A DNA stretch of 64,000 nt from Bacillota bacterium (GTDB taxonomy: Bacteria; Bacillota; SHA-98; UBA4971): assembly GCA_012516125.1 (NCBI GenBank), contig JAAYXB010000033.1, positions 1-64,000 of the forward strand, read 5' to 3'. Made by a program: the position numbers and the translations under genes. The notes under the pieces were generated by a model, which searched no databases, had not been told where the DNA came from, and saw nothing but the letters and a program-made list of their open reading frames with translations. Positions 37,223-46,380 of the stretch are shown piece by piece. Positions within the stretch are counted from its first letter, which is position 1. Each line of letters begins with the position of its first letter.

Positions 37223-37810
37223 ATGTCCGAGCGATATGTCCGACCGAGGAATAGGACGGAGGGACACGAGTTGGCGCGGAACTTCTTTTTGACCGGGCCA
37301 AAGCATGCGGGTAAATCCACGATCCTCTCCACCGCGCTCGAAGGCTTTCCCAGACCGGTCGGAGGCTTTCGCGTTGAGAGAGTGTTCGAGGGAAAGCGGC
37401 TCCGCGCCTTCCGTCTCGTGGACCTCATATCAGGTGAGGCTACTGTGGTCGCCTCAGCGCGCCGGGGTGGCTGGGACGTCCACGCGGACGCTTTCGAAGG
37501 TGTAGGAGTGCAGGCAATCAAGCGGGCTTCAACGGGCGCCGAACTCATTGTCATGGACGAGCTGGGCCGGTTCGAGCTTCGCGCGCCCGTGTTCCGCCAG
37601 GCGGTGATGGATGCGCTTGCCAGCCCTGTCCCTGTGGTCGGGGTGCTCAAGGCTGACTCTAACCCGTTTATCGATGCGATCCGTGGGCGTGAGGACACGG
37701 CTGTGGTGGAGGTTACTCCTGAAAACCGAGAGGAGGCCATGCGCCATCTCAAGGCGTGGCTGGCGGACGTGCTGTCGCCCCGCTTGAATTCTGGGGATGC
37801 TTCTAAGTGA
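37223..37810 (+). CDS. THEP1-like nucleoside triphosphatase
   Basis: P-loop GPKHAGKST; 'VGGFRVERVFEGKRLRAFRLVDLISGE'; 'ELIVMDELGRFEL'. Confidence 0.82.
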   Translation: MSERYVRPRNRTEGHELARNFFLTGPKHAGKSTILSTALEGFPRPVGGFRVERVFEGKRLRAFRLVDLISGEATVVASARRGGWDVHADAFEGVGVQAIKRASTGAELIVMDELGRFELRAPVFRQAVMDALASPVPVVGVLKADSNPFIDAIRGREDTAVVEVTPENREEAMRHLKAWLADVLSPRLNSGDASK

Positions 37811-37832
37811 GGATTCATGTCTTGGAGTCACC

Positions 37833-38018
37833 GGCAACCCGTCGCAAGAGTCGGGGGCATTTCCGCACTGTCATTCAGTACCAGCTGGCATAGCGCACTG
37901 GCCCCGTTGGCAGGTCCGGATCGAGGGGATTGCCGGCATCGCGTGTTCCTCGCGCACCATCGCACCGTACGGTCTTGCGCTCAGGCACGTTCCCACACGA
38001 ACACCGGCAACCCCACCT
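37833..38018. repeat. GGTTGCCGGTG-family repeat, copy 3
   Basis: CACCGGCAACCcgtcgcAAGAGTCGGGgGCATTTccGCAC is the reverse-complement counterpart of the copy 1 left end; second CACCGGCAACCCC near 38005 pairs with GGGGATTGCCGG. Confidence 0.6.
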
Positions 38019-38056
38019 GGTGTGTGGCGCGCCCCGCGCCCCACGCATCAGGGCCG

Positions 38057-38356
38057 CTAAACATGCTGCTGCATCGTGCTCACGAGGTTTTGAACTCTTG
38101 CTACGTCCTGGGGCTGGGCCATGGCCGGCTGGTACCAGCCCTTCCTGTTCATGAGATCCCAGATCTCTTTCTGGTGCTTCAGGTCTGTGTCAAGGCTGCT
38201 CATGATCTGACGCCGGAGGTCGGGGCTGGATGCCTCGATGGCCCCCTTTGCCAGGCTGCTGATGGAGAGCTTGTGCTCGTCCAGGATCACCTGCATGAGG
38301 TCCCGGTCGGTGAACCCGGTGTCACCTCTGCGGACGTTGACGTTCGGCATGTTCAA
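38057..38356 (-). CDS. spore coat protein CotF-like
   Basis: 'LMQVILDEHKLSISSLAKGAIEASSPDLRRQIMSSLDTDLKHQKEIWDLMNRKGWYQPA'. Confidence 0.82.
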   Translation of the reverse strand: MNMPNVNVRRGDTGFTDRDLMQVILDEHKLSISSLAKGAIEASSPDLRRQIMSSLDTDLKHQKEIWDLMNRKGWYQPAMAQPQDVARVQNLVSTMQQHV

Positions 38357-38431
38357 GCTGATTCCCCCCTTACATTTCGGTGCGATGTCGTGTTCTGGTT
38401 CCGGTCCATCCGTCCTGCGGGGCTCCGGGCG

Positions 38432-38641
38432 CTACTGCAAGGTCGCGCGAGCCCCAACGAACGCCGAGTACGCGTTCATCTCGGACCTGTGATCCTTTGC
38501 AAGCCGGTCGCACAGCGACTTGATCTCCGGGTCCGCGCTCACCTGCGAGGCGTAGTCCAGTAGTTTAGTCACGGACGCGGTGGACCTGAGGTGCTCCTCG
38601 ATGAACATCAGCTCCTGCGTGGTCAACCTCTCCTGAGCCAC
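38432..38641 (-). CDS. CotF-associated small protein
   Basis: 'LTTQELMFIEEHLRSTASVTKLLDYASQVSADPEIKSLCDRLAKDH'. Confidence 0.65.
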   Translation of the reverse strand: MAQERLTTQELMFIEEHLRSTASVTKLLDYASQVSADPEIKSLCDRLAKDHRSEMNAYSAFVGARATLQ

Positions 38642-38797
38642 CCTATCAGCCTCCTTTCATATGATGTCGCACGGGTTGCGCACAGGCGACCGCGCTTAGT
38701 TTGCTCCCGGAATACGGGCGTTTATTCGGAATCCGCAGGATTCGGCGTTGTGTCAGAGGCATCGAGTGAGAGTGCAGAAAGATCATCGGAAACGGCG

Positions 38798-39106
38798 TCA
38801 TCCGCAGGGAGCGCCGTCCGCCCCTTGGGTGCGAATTCCTGCTCTCGCGGTTGCCCGGTCGACGTCTATGGCGCAGTCCGGGCAATGGTCCGCGCAGGTG
38901 CGGCACGCGATGCAGCCCGCCCCGTCCACTTGTACCGTCGGCGTGCCGTACGCACCGAGGTCCTTGGACCAGTGAAGCACGTCCTCGGGGCATGTCTCTA
39001 TGCACAGACCGCAGCCCTTGCAGAGCTCCGGGAATATGATCCACTTTCCGCGCGGGACCCTGTAGACCTTTGCGGTGAACAACCTGCCCATGCCCGATCC
39101 CCTCAC
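38798..39106 (-). CDS. 2-oxoacid:ferredoxin oxidoreductase, ferredoxin (delta) subunit
   Basis: Two 4Fe-4S motifs 'CKGCGLCIETCPEDV', 'CIACRTCADHCPDCAI'; co-oriented with gamma, beta and alpha. Confidence 0.88.
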   Translation of the reverse strand: MRGSGMGRLFTAKVYRVPRGKWIIFPELCKGCGLCIETCPEDVLHWSKDLGAYGTPTVQVDGAGCIACRTCADHCPDCAIDVDRATARAGIRTQGADGAPCG

Positions 39107-40038
39107 TTGCCTGTTTGCGGCTGGCAGCCTGCCTCCGTTCCAACCCCAGAGCGCACACCAGCGGTTGCCGCGTCTCCCATCCGTAGGGTTCCTGCGGATG
39201 GGGGCTCAGCGCGCCCTGCCGCCTCGCGGTCACGCTTGCGGCGAATGATCTGGGCTCCGCGCTCGAGCGCCCGGTGGTTGAGGTCGCGCAGCCCCGGGTC
39301 GTCCTTGAACTTGTGGCCTAGCTTAAGGTCGAGCGCTTCCTTCACCTTATCCATGGTGACCATTCCGGTGGTCTCGACTACCGCGCCCATCACGATGACG
39401 TTGAACACCCTCGGGACGAACTCGCGCCTCGCGATGTCGGCGGCTGGCAGGCCGACGACAAACGGCGCCACGCCAGCCCTGCCGTCCTCGTCTTTGTCCT
39501 CGTCCTTGTCCTTGTCCTTGTCCTCCTTCCCGTGCCCGCCAGGCTCAGTCCCCGTCATGTGAGCGAACGCCTCAGGCGCTATGGTGTCCCATGATTGGAT
39601 GCCAATGGCGTCGTCATCGATGACAGGCGGCTGGACGCTGGAGCTGTCGTACATGAGCAGGGTCCCGGGCCCCACAAGGGGTCTCGTCCTTTCGATGGCC
39701 CGGTTGCTCAGCGCGACGAGCACATCGGCGTGCCTGAATTTGGGAGAACCTATTGGATGACGGGCGAGCTGGACATATGCGAGCGACACCCCGCCGCGCT
39801 GCTCGACGCCGAAGTTCGGGATGTACAGAGCGTGCAGCCCCGAGAGGAACCCGGCCATGGCGAGGACCTCCCCTACAAGCTGGACGCCTTGCCCGCCCTC
39901 GCCGGCAAGGGCTATCTTCATGTCCTCAAAGCCGGCGTGCGGGTCGGCTCGCCGCTCAGCCCCGTGGTCAGCCGAGCGGCTGGCCTGACGATCGGCCTGA
40001 CGGTCGGCCGGGCGTTCGTCAATGGTTTGCACGTGCAC
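39103..40038 (-). CDS. 2-oxoacid:ferredoxin oxidoreductase gamma subunit
   Basis: 'MKIALAGEGGQGVQLVGEVLAMAGFLSGLHALYIPNFGVEQRGGVSLAYVQ'. Confidence 0.9.
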   Translation of the reverse strand: MHVQTIDERPADRQADRQASRSADHGAERRADPHAGFEDMKIALAGEGGQGVQLVGEVLAMAGFLSGLHALYIPNFGVEQRGGVSLAYVQLARHPIGSPKFRHADVLVALSNRAIERTRPLVGPGTLLMYDSSSVQPPVIDDDAIGIQSWDTIAPEAFAHMTGTEPGGHGKEDKDKDKDEDKDEDGRAGVAPFVVGLPAADIARREFVPRVFNVIVMGAVVETTGMVTMDKVKEALDLKLGHKFKDDPGLRDLNHRALERGAQIIRRKRDREAAGRAEPPSAGTLRMGDAATAGVRSGVGTEAGCQPQTGK

Positions 40039-41035
40039 CCTCGTTGCCGCCCCGGGGGATCCCGGCTTCAGCCGGTGAAGAGAGGCGGCCTTCCCTCCTC
40101 TCCTGACCCTCTGCTTTACCCTCTGCTTCGTCCCGGCTAAACTCGCCGATTCTGAACACCTTCCCCATTTCGTGCTCCAGGAAACGCCAGGTCTCCTTCG
40201 GACCGGTCCGCCAGTTGGTGGGGCACGTGGAGAGCGCCTCCACGAAGGACAGGCCGCGTCCTGCCATCTGGTTCTCGAGGGCGCGTTTTATGAAGAGCTT
40301 GAGCTGGCGAAAGTTGGCCACGGTGCCGCGGGCCGCGTAGACCCCTTCGGTGCGGATGCACGTCACAAGCTCGGGCCCTGATACGGGAAGCCCTGTCTCG
40401 AGAGGGTCGCGCCCGTAAGGCGTGGTCGTTGTCTTTTGGCCTGAAAGTGTGGTGGGGGCGAGCTGCCCGCCCGTCATCGCGTACACCGTGTTGTTGCACA
40501 CGATCACAGTGATCTTCTCGTTGCGGATCGCGGCGCTCACAAGGTGCTGGGCCCCGATGGCGTATGCTCCGCCGTCCCCCATGTATGCGATGCCCACGAG
40601 GTCCGGCCTTGCGCGCTTAATCCCAACGATCACCGGGATGGTGCGCCCGTGGTGGGTCTGGACGGTGTCCAGGTTGAAGAGGTTCCAGCTCAGGAGGGAG
40701 CACCCGATGTCGCAGCCGTACACCGTCCTTGCCGCGATACCGAGGTCATCGATGGCCTCGCCCAGGGCGCGCAGGATGATGCCGTGCCCGCAACCTGGGC
40801 AGAAGGGGTGGGGCTTGGTTTCGGTGCGCCACGACCGGGGCATGCGTCCCGGCCGCATCTGGACGACCTCGGGGGCGGTGTCGGGCGCATGTTCCGGCAG
40901 GCATTCGGATACCTTACCCTGCGTCTCTCCGGACGCTTTTGGGGGAGGCTCTTCGGGCGGCTCTTCGGGTGCCGCGGACCGGGGCGCGGTTTTCGGTGCC
41001 CCTTCGTGGCGGTTCGTGCGGACCGGGTCGCTCAT
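40019..41035 (-). CDS. 2-oxoacid:ferredoxin oxidoreductase beta subunit (TPP-binding)
   Basis: 'HPFCPGCGHGIILRALGEAI', 'GIAYMGDGGAYAIGAQHLVSAAIRNEKITVIVCNNTVYAMTGGQLAPTT'. Confidence 0.93.
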   Translation of the reverse strand: MSDPVRTNRHEGAPKTAPRSAAPEEPPEEPPPKASGETQGKVSECLPEHAPDTAPEVVQMRPGRMPRSWRTETKPHPFCPGCGHGIILRALGEAIDDLGIAARTVYGCDIGCSLLSWNLFNLDTVQTHHGRTIPVIVGIKRARPDLVGIAYMGDGGAYAIGAQHLVSAAIRNEKITVIVCNNTVYAMTGGQLAPTTLSGQKTTTTPYGRDPLETGLPVSGPELVTCIRTEGVYAARGTVANFRQLKLFIKRALENQMAGRGLSFVEALSTCPTNWRTGPKETWRFLEHEMGKVFRIGEFSRDEAEGKAEGQERREGRLSSPAEAGIPRGGNEGARANH

Positions 41036-41176
41036 CCTCTCGTCCTCTCCGTCCTTTCCATCCTATTCATTCTCTCATCCTCCCATCTTCCCAGCTTCCC
41101 ATGCTTCCATGCTTCCATGCTTCCATGCTCCTATCCTCTCATCCCGTTCCTCCCATGCTCCTATTCCCTCATTCCC

Positions 41177-42304
41177 TCATCCTGTCGCCGTCTTACTCCC
41201 GTGGCGCTCCTCACCGGAACTCGCCTCGCGTTCCACGGCGTCCACGATCTCCTCCGCGGTGATCCCGACGCCGGGCCTGAGATACGTGCGCACGTTCACA
41301 GCGGCTCGTCCGTATAGGGCCTCGCGGACCAGGCCTGCGAGCTGGCCGTGCGCCGACTCCACCACCAGAAGCCGGTCCGCCCTCCGAACGGCATCCGCAA
41401 GCGCCGCTGCAGGAAACGGCCGCAAGGTGATGGGCCTGAAGTACCCGGCCCGGATGCCCCGCGCCCGCAGCACTTCCGCAGCCTCCCGCGCGGCCCGCGC
41501 AACGATGCCGTGGGCCACCAGGACTACCTCTGCGTCTTCGCACCCGTCCTTCTCGAACTCCACGACTGACGGGGCCATCTCCTCGTAGTCGCGGATGTTG
41601 CGCGTAAGCGCCTCGTAAAGCTCGTCCTCGATGCTGAAAGTGTTGCGGAAGTGGGCCGGGGGCCTGTCCAGGCCTGGGGTCCCGGGCTTTCCGACGAAAG
41701 GCTCTGGGGTCGCGAGCGGCACACCTCTGTCCTCGGGATTATACAGGGTGAGCGCTTCGAGCATCTTCCCTTGGTAGCCGTCGCCCAGCACGAATGTGGG
41801 GAACCTCGTCCGCCAGGCGGTGGAGAACGCCTTGATGGTGTAATCGAAGAGGTCCTGGTGGGACGACGTGGAGTACACGATGCGGTGCCCCTCGCCATTG
41901 CCTCCGAGACATGTGAGGCGCACCTCCTGCTGGCTGTAGATCACCGTTGCCGTGGAGGGCCCTCCCCGCTGCTGGATGATCCAAACGGCGGGGATTCGCA
42001 TCATCTCCGCCATGGAGATGGGCTCCTGCATGAGGACGTTGCCGGGCCCTGCGGTCGCTGAGAAAGCCTTTCTGCCGGCCATGACGGCGCCGATGGTGGC
42101 GAAGCCCGCGGAAAGCTCGTCCTCGGTCTGGAGGAAACCGAGGCCATGTTCCCTTGCCAGGACGGCCCAGGTGTGCATGATCTCGTTCTGGGGGGTGATG
42201 GGGTAGCCGCACATCATGTCGGCGCCGGCGGCGAGCGCCGCCCGCGCTACGACTTCGTTCCCCGTCATGAACCTGCGCTGTTCGCGTTCGACCACTCTCA
42301 TCAC
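41177..42304 (-). CDS. 2-oxoacid:ferredoxin oxidoreductase alpha subunit
   Basis: 'FMTGNEVVARAALAAGADMMCGYPITPQNEIMHTWA', 'FSATAGPGNVLMQEPISMAEMMRIPAVWIIQQRGGPSTATV'. Confidence 0.93.
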   Translation of the reverse strand: MMRVVEREQRRFMTGNEVVARAALAAGADMMCGYPITPQNEIMHTWAVLAREHGLGFLQTEDELSAGFATIGAVMAGRKAFSATAGPGNVLMQEPISMAEMMRIPAVWIIQQRGGPSTATVIYSQQEVRLTCLGGNGEGHRIVYSTSSHQDLFDYTIKAFSTAWRTRFPTFVLGDGYQGKMLEALTLYNPEDRGVPLATPEPFVGKPGTPGLDRPPAHFRNTFSIEDELYEALTRNIRDYEEMAPSVVEFEKDGCEDAEVVLVAHGIVARAAREAAEVLRARGIRAGYFRPITLRPFPAAALADAVRRADRLLVVESAHGQLAGLVREALYGRAAVNVRTYLRPGVGITAEEIVDAVEREASSGEERHGSKTATG

Positions 42305-42568
42305 GTCTCGCCGGTGCGGAGACCCCGGGCTTTAGCCCTGGAGCGGTTCACCTCATGACGAGTGTGCTCGAAACGGGGGAGGCCTATACAAGAATGCTGT
42401 TGGGGTCGGGCTGGCGAGAGGTCCCATTGCCGGCTCTACGACGCCGCAACGGGCTCGGTCGCCAGTGTCGCGGCAGTTGACGGGTGGCGGGGCAGCGCTG
42501 CGGCGCCCCAGGTAAGCGGCGGCGTCCGGCCCCGAGGAACTCGCTGGCGCCGGCGAGCCGCGAGGGGG

Positions 42569-43302
42569 TGGTCGGCACGAGACCAGCTTTAGCACCAGGC
42601 TGGTCTGCAAGCGACCATGCTCGCCGGTGACCTGGTCGCGCTGCGTCCACCTCCAGACGCAAATCACAGGATGTGGTCTCGTGGCGACCAGGAGAGGGCG
42701 GAATGTGGTCACCAGACGACCACTTCACGCATAGCGTTGGCCGCGCAGGAACCACTTTCGCACGTTGCTACGCGGGGGTGGTTCGTAGACGACCAGAACG
42801 CAAGTTCAGGTGGGCGCGAGGGAGCCAACTGCGTGCGAAACCTGGTCGCGCCACGACCACCCCATCTCGCCTTCGAAGGGAAAGAGGGCGAAGTTGGCTA
42901 CGGGGCGACCAGGGTCGCCGCCAAAGTGGTCGGTATGGGACCAGCTTCGGGGGCAAGCTGGTCGCGACGGAGCCAGTCTCGTGCATCGGGCGAAAAGGGT
43001 GGTCGAGCAGGAACCAATTCTCGCGCAAGGTTGGGTTGTACAAGACCAGGTTCGCTTCGAACCTGGCTTTGTAGCGACCACCCTCTCCGGCTTACGCCCG
43101 AAGGTGGTCTCGTGGCGACCAGGACGTCTTCCGAGCTGGCAGGCAGGCGACCAACCGGCCGCGGATCCTGGTCGCAAGCCAACCACCACACCGCCTATCG
43201 GGCCGTGGCGACTGTAGGGGTGGTAGCCAGCGATCCAGGATTAGCGCGTGGGTGGCTTCCAGCCGACCAGCCAGCCCCGGCGACCTGGTCGCGGCAAGAC
43301 AG
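42569..43302. repeat. Hierarchical array of 21 palindromic 17-mers (TGGTC-N7-GACCA)
   Basis: Unit starts 42569,42601,42633 | 42674,42706,42738 | 42779,42811,42843 | 42895,42927,42959 | 43000,43032,43064 | 43105,43137,43169 | 43221,43253,43286; TGG and CCA outer triplets kept in all but the last unit. Confidence 0.95.
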
Positions 43303-43465
43303 CCGTCCGTGAGATTGCATCCAGGCGACCACATAGGGGCAATTACATCGTGGCGCCGCCAGCGGAAGCAGTCTGACACGCGGACGTGCGCGCCCGCCGG
43401 ACCACGGGGCGGCGACGACTCCTGGGCGCCACGATGGCAGCACGCACCCGCTTGCAAGCGCTACA

Positions 43466-43494
43466 TTGTTAAGGGCTAGGCCACATGATATAAT
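43466..43494 (+). promoter_or_regulatory. sigma-70 type promoter of tRNA-Leu(UAA)
   Basis: TTGTTA-N17-TATAAT about 30 bp upstream of the tRNA. Confidence 0.7.
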
Positions 43495-43526
43495 AATGTC
43501 GCAGAGCAATACCAACGTAGACGAGT

Positions 43527-43614
43527 GCCGGAGTGGCGGAACAGGCAGACGCAAGGGACTTAAAATCCCTCGGGCCCTGGGCCCATGCGGGTTCGATCCC
43601 CGCCTCCGGCACCA
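43527..43614 (+). tRNA. tRNA-Leu (anticodon UAA)
   Basis: GCCGGAG/CTCCGGC acceptor, anticodon loop CTTAAAA, long variable arm, T-loop GGTTCGATCCC, encoded CCA. Confidence 0.95.
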
Positions 43615-44150
43615 CCCTTCTTAGGAGCCTGGTGACACGCGCTTTCGCAAACTCGAAGAGATCAGCAGCTACCGAGCAGCTAACGAGAGAATACTGGCCG
43701 GCGCCAGGTCGAGCTGCTGCTACCCCAAAAGTCGGCGAGGGAGCCTGGTCTCCCGTGCCCACCGGCCCCATCCGAGCCTGTCTGTCTGCGCGGCTCCGAC
43801 CGAGGGCGACCCCGGTTGCTCTTTCAAAGACCTCTGATGCTGGCGTTTGACAGCGATTTCCGTAACTTTCGCCCGCGCCGAATCTGTCACGTGGCACAGG
43901 TTCGCGAGTCAGGATCGCTCAGAGCGTTTCACCCTCGCGATCACAGTGGACGGTGATTGCTGGCTGTGGAAGTCAAGGAAGGGCAGTAGAAAGCGACGCC
44001 AGAATCAGAATGTGAAAGGCACTGAGGCAGCCGCTGCCACAGCACTGGTGATGAATAGCAAGCCGACTGTGCCGGATGCACCGCCTGTTTTCTGTGCGGT
44101 TAGAGAAACGTGGGGTCGGGAGCGAAGCGGGTCATCCGGAGGAGGAATAC

Positions 44151-44681
44151 ATGGAGCTTAGAATCGGACTTGTGGCACCGTATCCGCGTCTGGCAGAGCT
44201 TGCGATCGAAGTATGCCGTGAGCTCGGTGAGGACCTGGAAGTGCGCCGTGGTGATCTCAGCGCAGGCGTTGAAGTCGCGAGAGAGATGCAGTCCCGCGGC
44301 GTGGATGTGGTGATCAGCAGGGGTGGCACGGCACTCGCTATCGAGCAAGCGGTGGACATTCCGGTGATTCCCATCCAGGTGACGGGTTTTGACATAGTGA
44401 GGGCCATTCATGCTGCGAAACAGCTTGGAGGCGCAATCGGTGTCGTCGGTTTCAAGAACGTCATCTACGGCACCGAAGGCATCCAGGATGCTCTAGGCGT
44501 CTCACTACGACTCATCTACCTTGAGCACGAAGCCGATGCCGAGGAACAAATCGCGGCGGCTGTGCGAGGGGGTCTCCAGGTCATCGTTGGAGACGCGATA
44601 TCGGCGCGCATCACCGCGAAGTACGGTGCGAAAGGCGTCTTGATTGAATCCGGCAAAGAGGCCATCATCAACAGCATTTAG
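44151..44681 (+). pseudogene. 5' part of interrupted sigma-54 activator: PrpR_N sensor domain
   Basis: ATG with aggagg RBS; 'RIGLVAPYPRLAELAIEVCRELGEDLEVRRGDLSAGVEVAREMQSRGVDVVISRGGTALAIEQ'; stop arises at the element B junction. Confidence 0.88.
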
Positions 44682-46380
44682 GATTTGCTATATCTTCGAT
44701 AGGGACTATTCCCCTCACTTCAATACGGTCTTGGTACACCCACAACTTAATCTGTAGTCTGTCAAACAATTCCTCCCAACTCATTATCTTTTGCGGGAAC
44801 CCAAGAGTCAAGCGTAAAGGGTCTCTGCTCCGAATTATGGCAAAAGCTAGCTCCTCGGTGACGGCTGCTTCCTCCGGCTGGTAAATAACGTCAAATTGTT
44901 CTGCCTCAATCGCCTCCCTCACCGCTGCCACGTTCTGTTCCAATTTGTGAATCGTGTCAATTTCTGGCGAGTACTGCTCATACCGCTGGCGGATAGCCAA
45001 TTCCTGTTCTTTAAGCTCGTTCTGTTGGCGGTTATAGTCTTCGTCCGATAATATTCCGTTGAGGTAAACGTTGGCGAGCCTGCGCTGTTTCTCCTGGATT
45101 TGAAAGAGTTGTTCGTTTATTGGCGAGAGTAAGGTTTCCAGTTCTTCCTTTCTCCGTTCCAAGGTTTCTACATATTCTTCGATGGCTGTCCTCATCTGTT
45201 CTGGGCTACGAAGGAGCTTTACAATGCGGCTTTTAACCTCTTCCGTTAACGCTTCACCGTTAAGGATAGGACTAGTACATCTTGGGCTACCGTCAAGATG
45301 GTTTTTCTTGAGCCTGCCGTTGCACTTGAAGACCAGCGTTTTTCCCGTGTTGTAATACCCGATACCGTAGGCGTGCTGGCATAACCCACAGTTAATACGT
45401 CCTGCAAGTAACGGTTTAGGATACTTTCTGTTGAATCCGCCCCTCGCTCCAACTCTCTTTTCCTGAGCCTTCTCCCACAGGAGAGGGTCAATTATAACAG
45501 GGAAGTCAACCGCGTACCACCCATCCTTGGAATTTGCCGCCTTAGCTCTTTCAACCCGCTCTTGGCTTACCGGAATGCTATCACCGCGCCAGAAGTAGTT
45601 GGTGCCTTTATAAGCGGTGTGGGTAAGGATTCTCTGAACCGTGGTTTCGCTCCACTGGGTGACCGGTTTACCCTTCTTGCCTCGGTGAACGCCGCGAAAT
45701 TGAGAGGGCGTAGGAATACCAAGCTGGGTAAGTTTCTCAGCAACTCTAACCGTACCCATCGGACCGGACTTACCATCACCGTAGACGTACCAGTTATAGA
45801 TGAGCCGGACTATTTTGGCTTCTTCTTCGACAATCTCCCATCGTTGCTTTTCCTTATTCCACTGGTAACCGAATAGCTCTGCGGTACCGAAGAATTTTCC
45901 TTCTTGCGCTCTCTTCTTCTTACCGGTCAGGGTTCTAAGGCGGATTACCTCTCTTTCGTACTCTGCGAACGAGCCCTGAATATTGGAAAAGAGCCTGCCT
46001 TCCGGTGTATCCTCAAATCCACCTTGAACGAAAATAAAGCCTTCACCTTTGGTTCCGCATCGGCGCGGTTTGAGGGCTTCATCCCGAAGTGCCGAGAGGA
46101 TTGCTACCGAGCGCGCAAGCCTGTCCTGCCGGTAAAGGAAGATGGCGTCGTATTCTCCAGCCTGATACTTTTCCCACAGGTTACGGAGGATAGGTCTGTC
46201 GTTAATACCAAGGGCACCGCTGTACCCATCTTCTTTGAAAACATCAGCAGGGGTAATGTGGTATCCTCTCTTTTGAGCCTCCGCCATGCAAATTTCGACT
46301 TGAGTATCGAGAGAGGTACCCTCTACCTGGTCTTCTGTGGAAACTCTTGCCAGTATCGCTGCTCGTTTCCGTAGTATCAC
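44668..46380 (-). CDS. large serine recombinase
   Basis: 'RAAILARVSTEDQVEGTSLDTQVEICMAEA', 'FLYRQDRLARS', recombinase zinc-beta ribbon 'CGLCQHAYGIGYYNTGKTLVFKCNGR'. Confidence 0.95.
   Translation of the reverse strand: MILRKRAAILARVSTEDQVEGTSLDTQVEICMAEAQKRGYHITPADVFKEDGYSGALGINDRPILRNLWEKYQAGEYDAIFLYRQDRLARSVAILSALRDEALKPRRCGTKGEGFIFVQGGFEDTPEGRLFSNIQGSFAEYEREVIRLRTLTGKKKRAQEGKFFGTAELFGYQWNKEKQRWEIVEEEAKIVRLIYNWYVYGDGKSGPMGTVRVAEKLTQLGIPTPSQFRGVHRGKKGKPVTQWSETTVQRILTHTAYKGTNYFWRGDSIPVSQERVERAKAANSKDGWYAVDFPVIIDPLLWEKAQEKRVGARGGFNRKYPKPLLAGRINCGLCQHAYGIGYYNTGKTLVFKCNGRLKKNHLDGSPRCTSPILNGEALTEEVKSRIVKLLRSPEQMRTAIEEYVETLERRKEELETLLSPINEQLFQIQEKQRRLANVYLNGILSDEDYNRQQNELKEQELAIRQRYEQYSPEIDTIHKLEQNVAAVREAIEAEQFDVIYQPEEAAVTEELAFAIIRSRDPLRLTLGFPQKIMSWEELFDRLQIKLWVYQDRIEVRGIVPIEDIANPKCC

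Noticed and set aside
42569-43302. CRISPR array
   Set aside because: Repeat too short and degenerate, spacers 15/24/35 nt, no cas genes in the window.
42617-43312. 231-aa + strand ORF (and minus-strand ORFs such as 42806-43189) with recurring WSRxDQ / LVATRP-like motifs
   Set aside because: The motifs come from translating TGGTC-N7-GACCA. The 32-, 41-, 116- and 326-bp steps are not multiples of 3, so the units rotate through all frames and both strands; no plausible RBS or domain.
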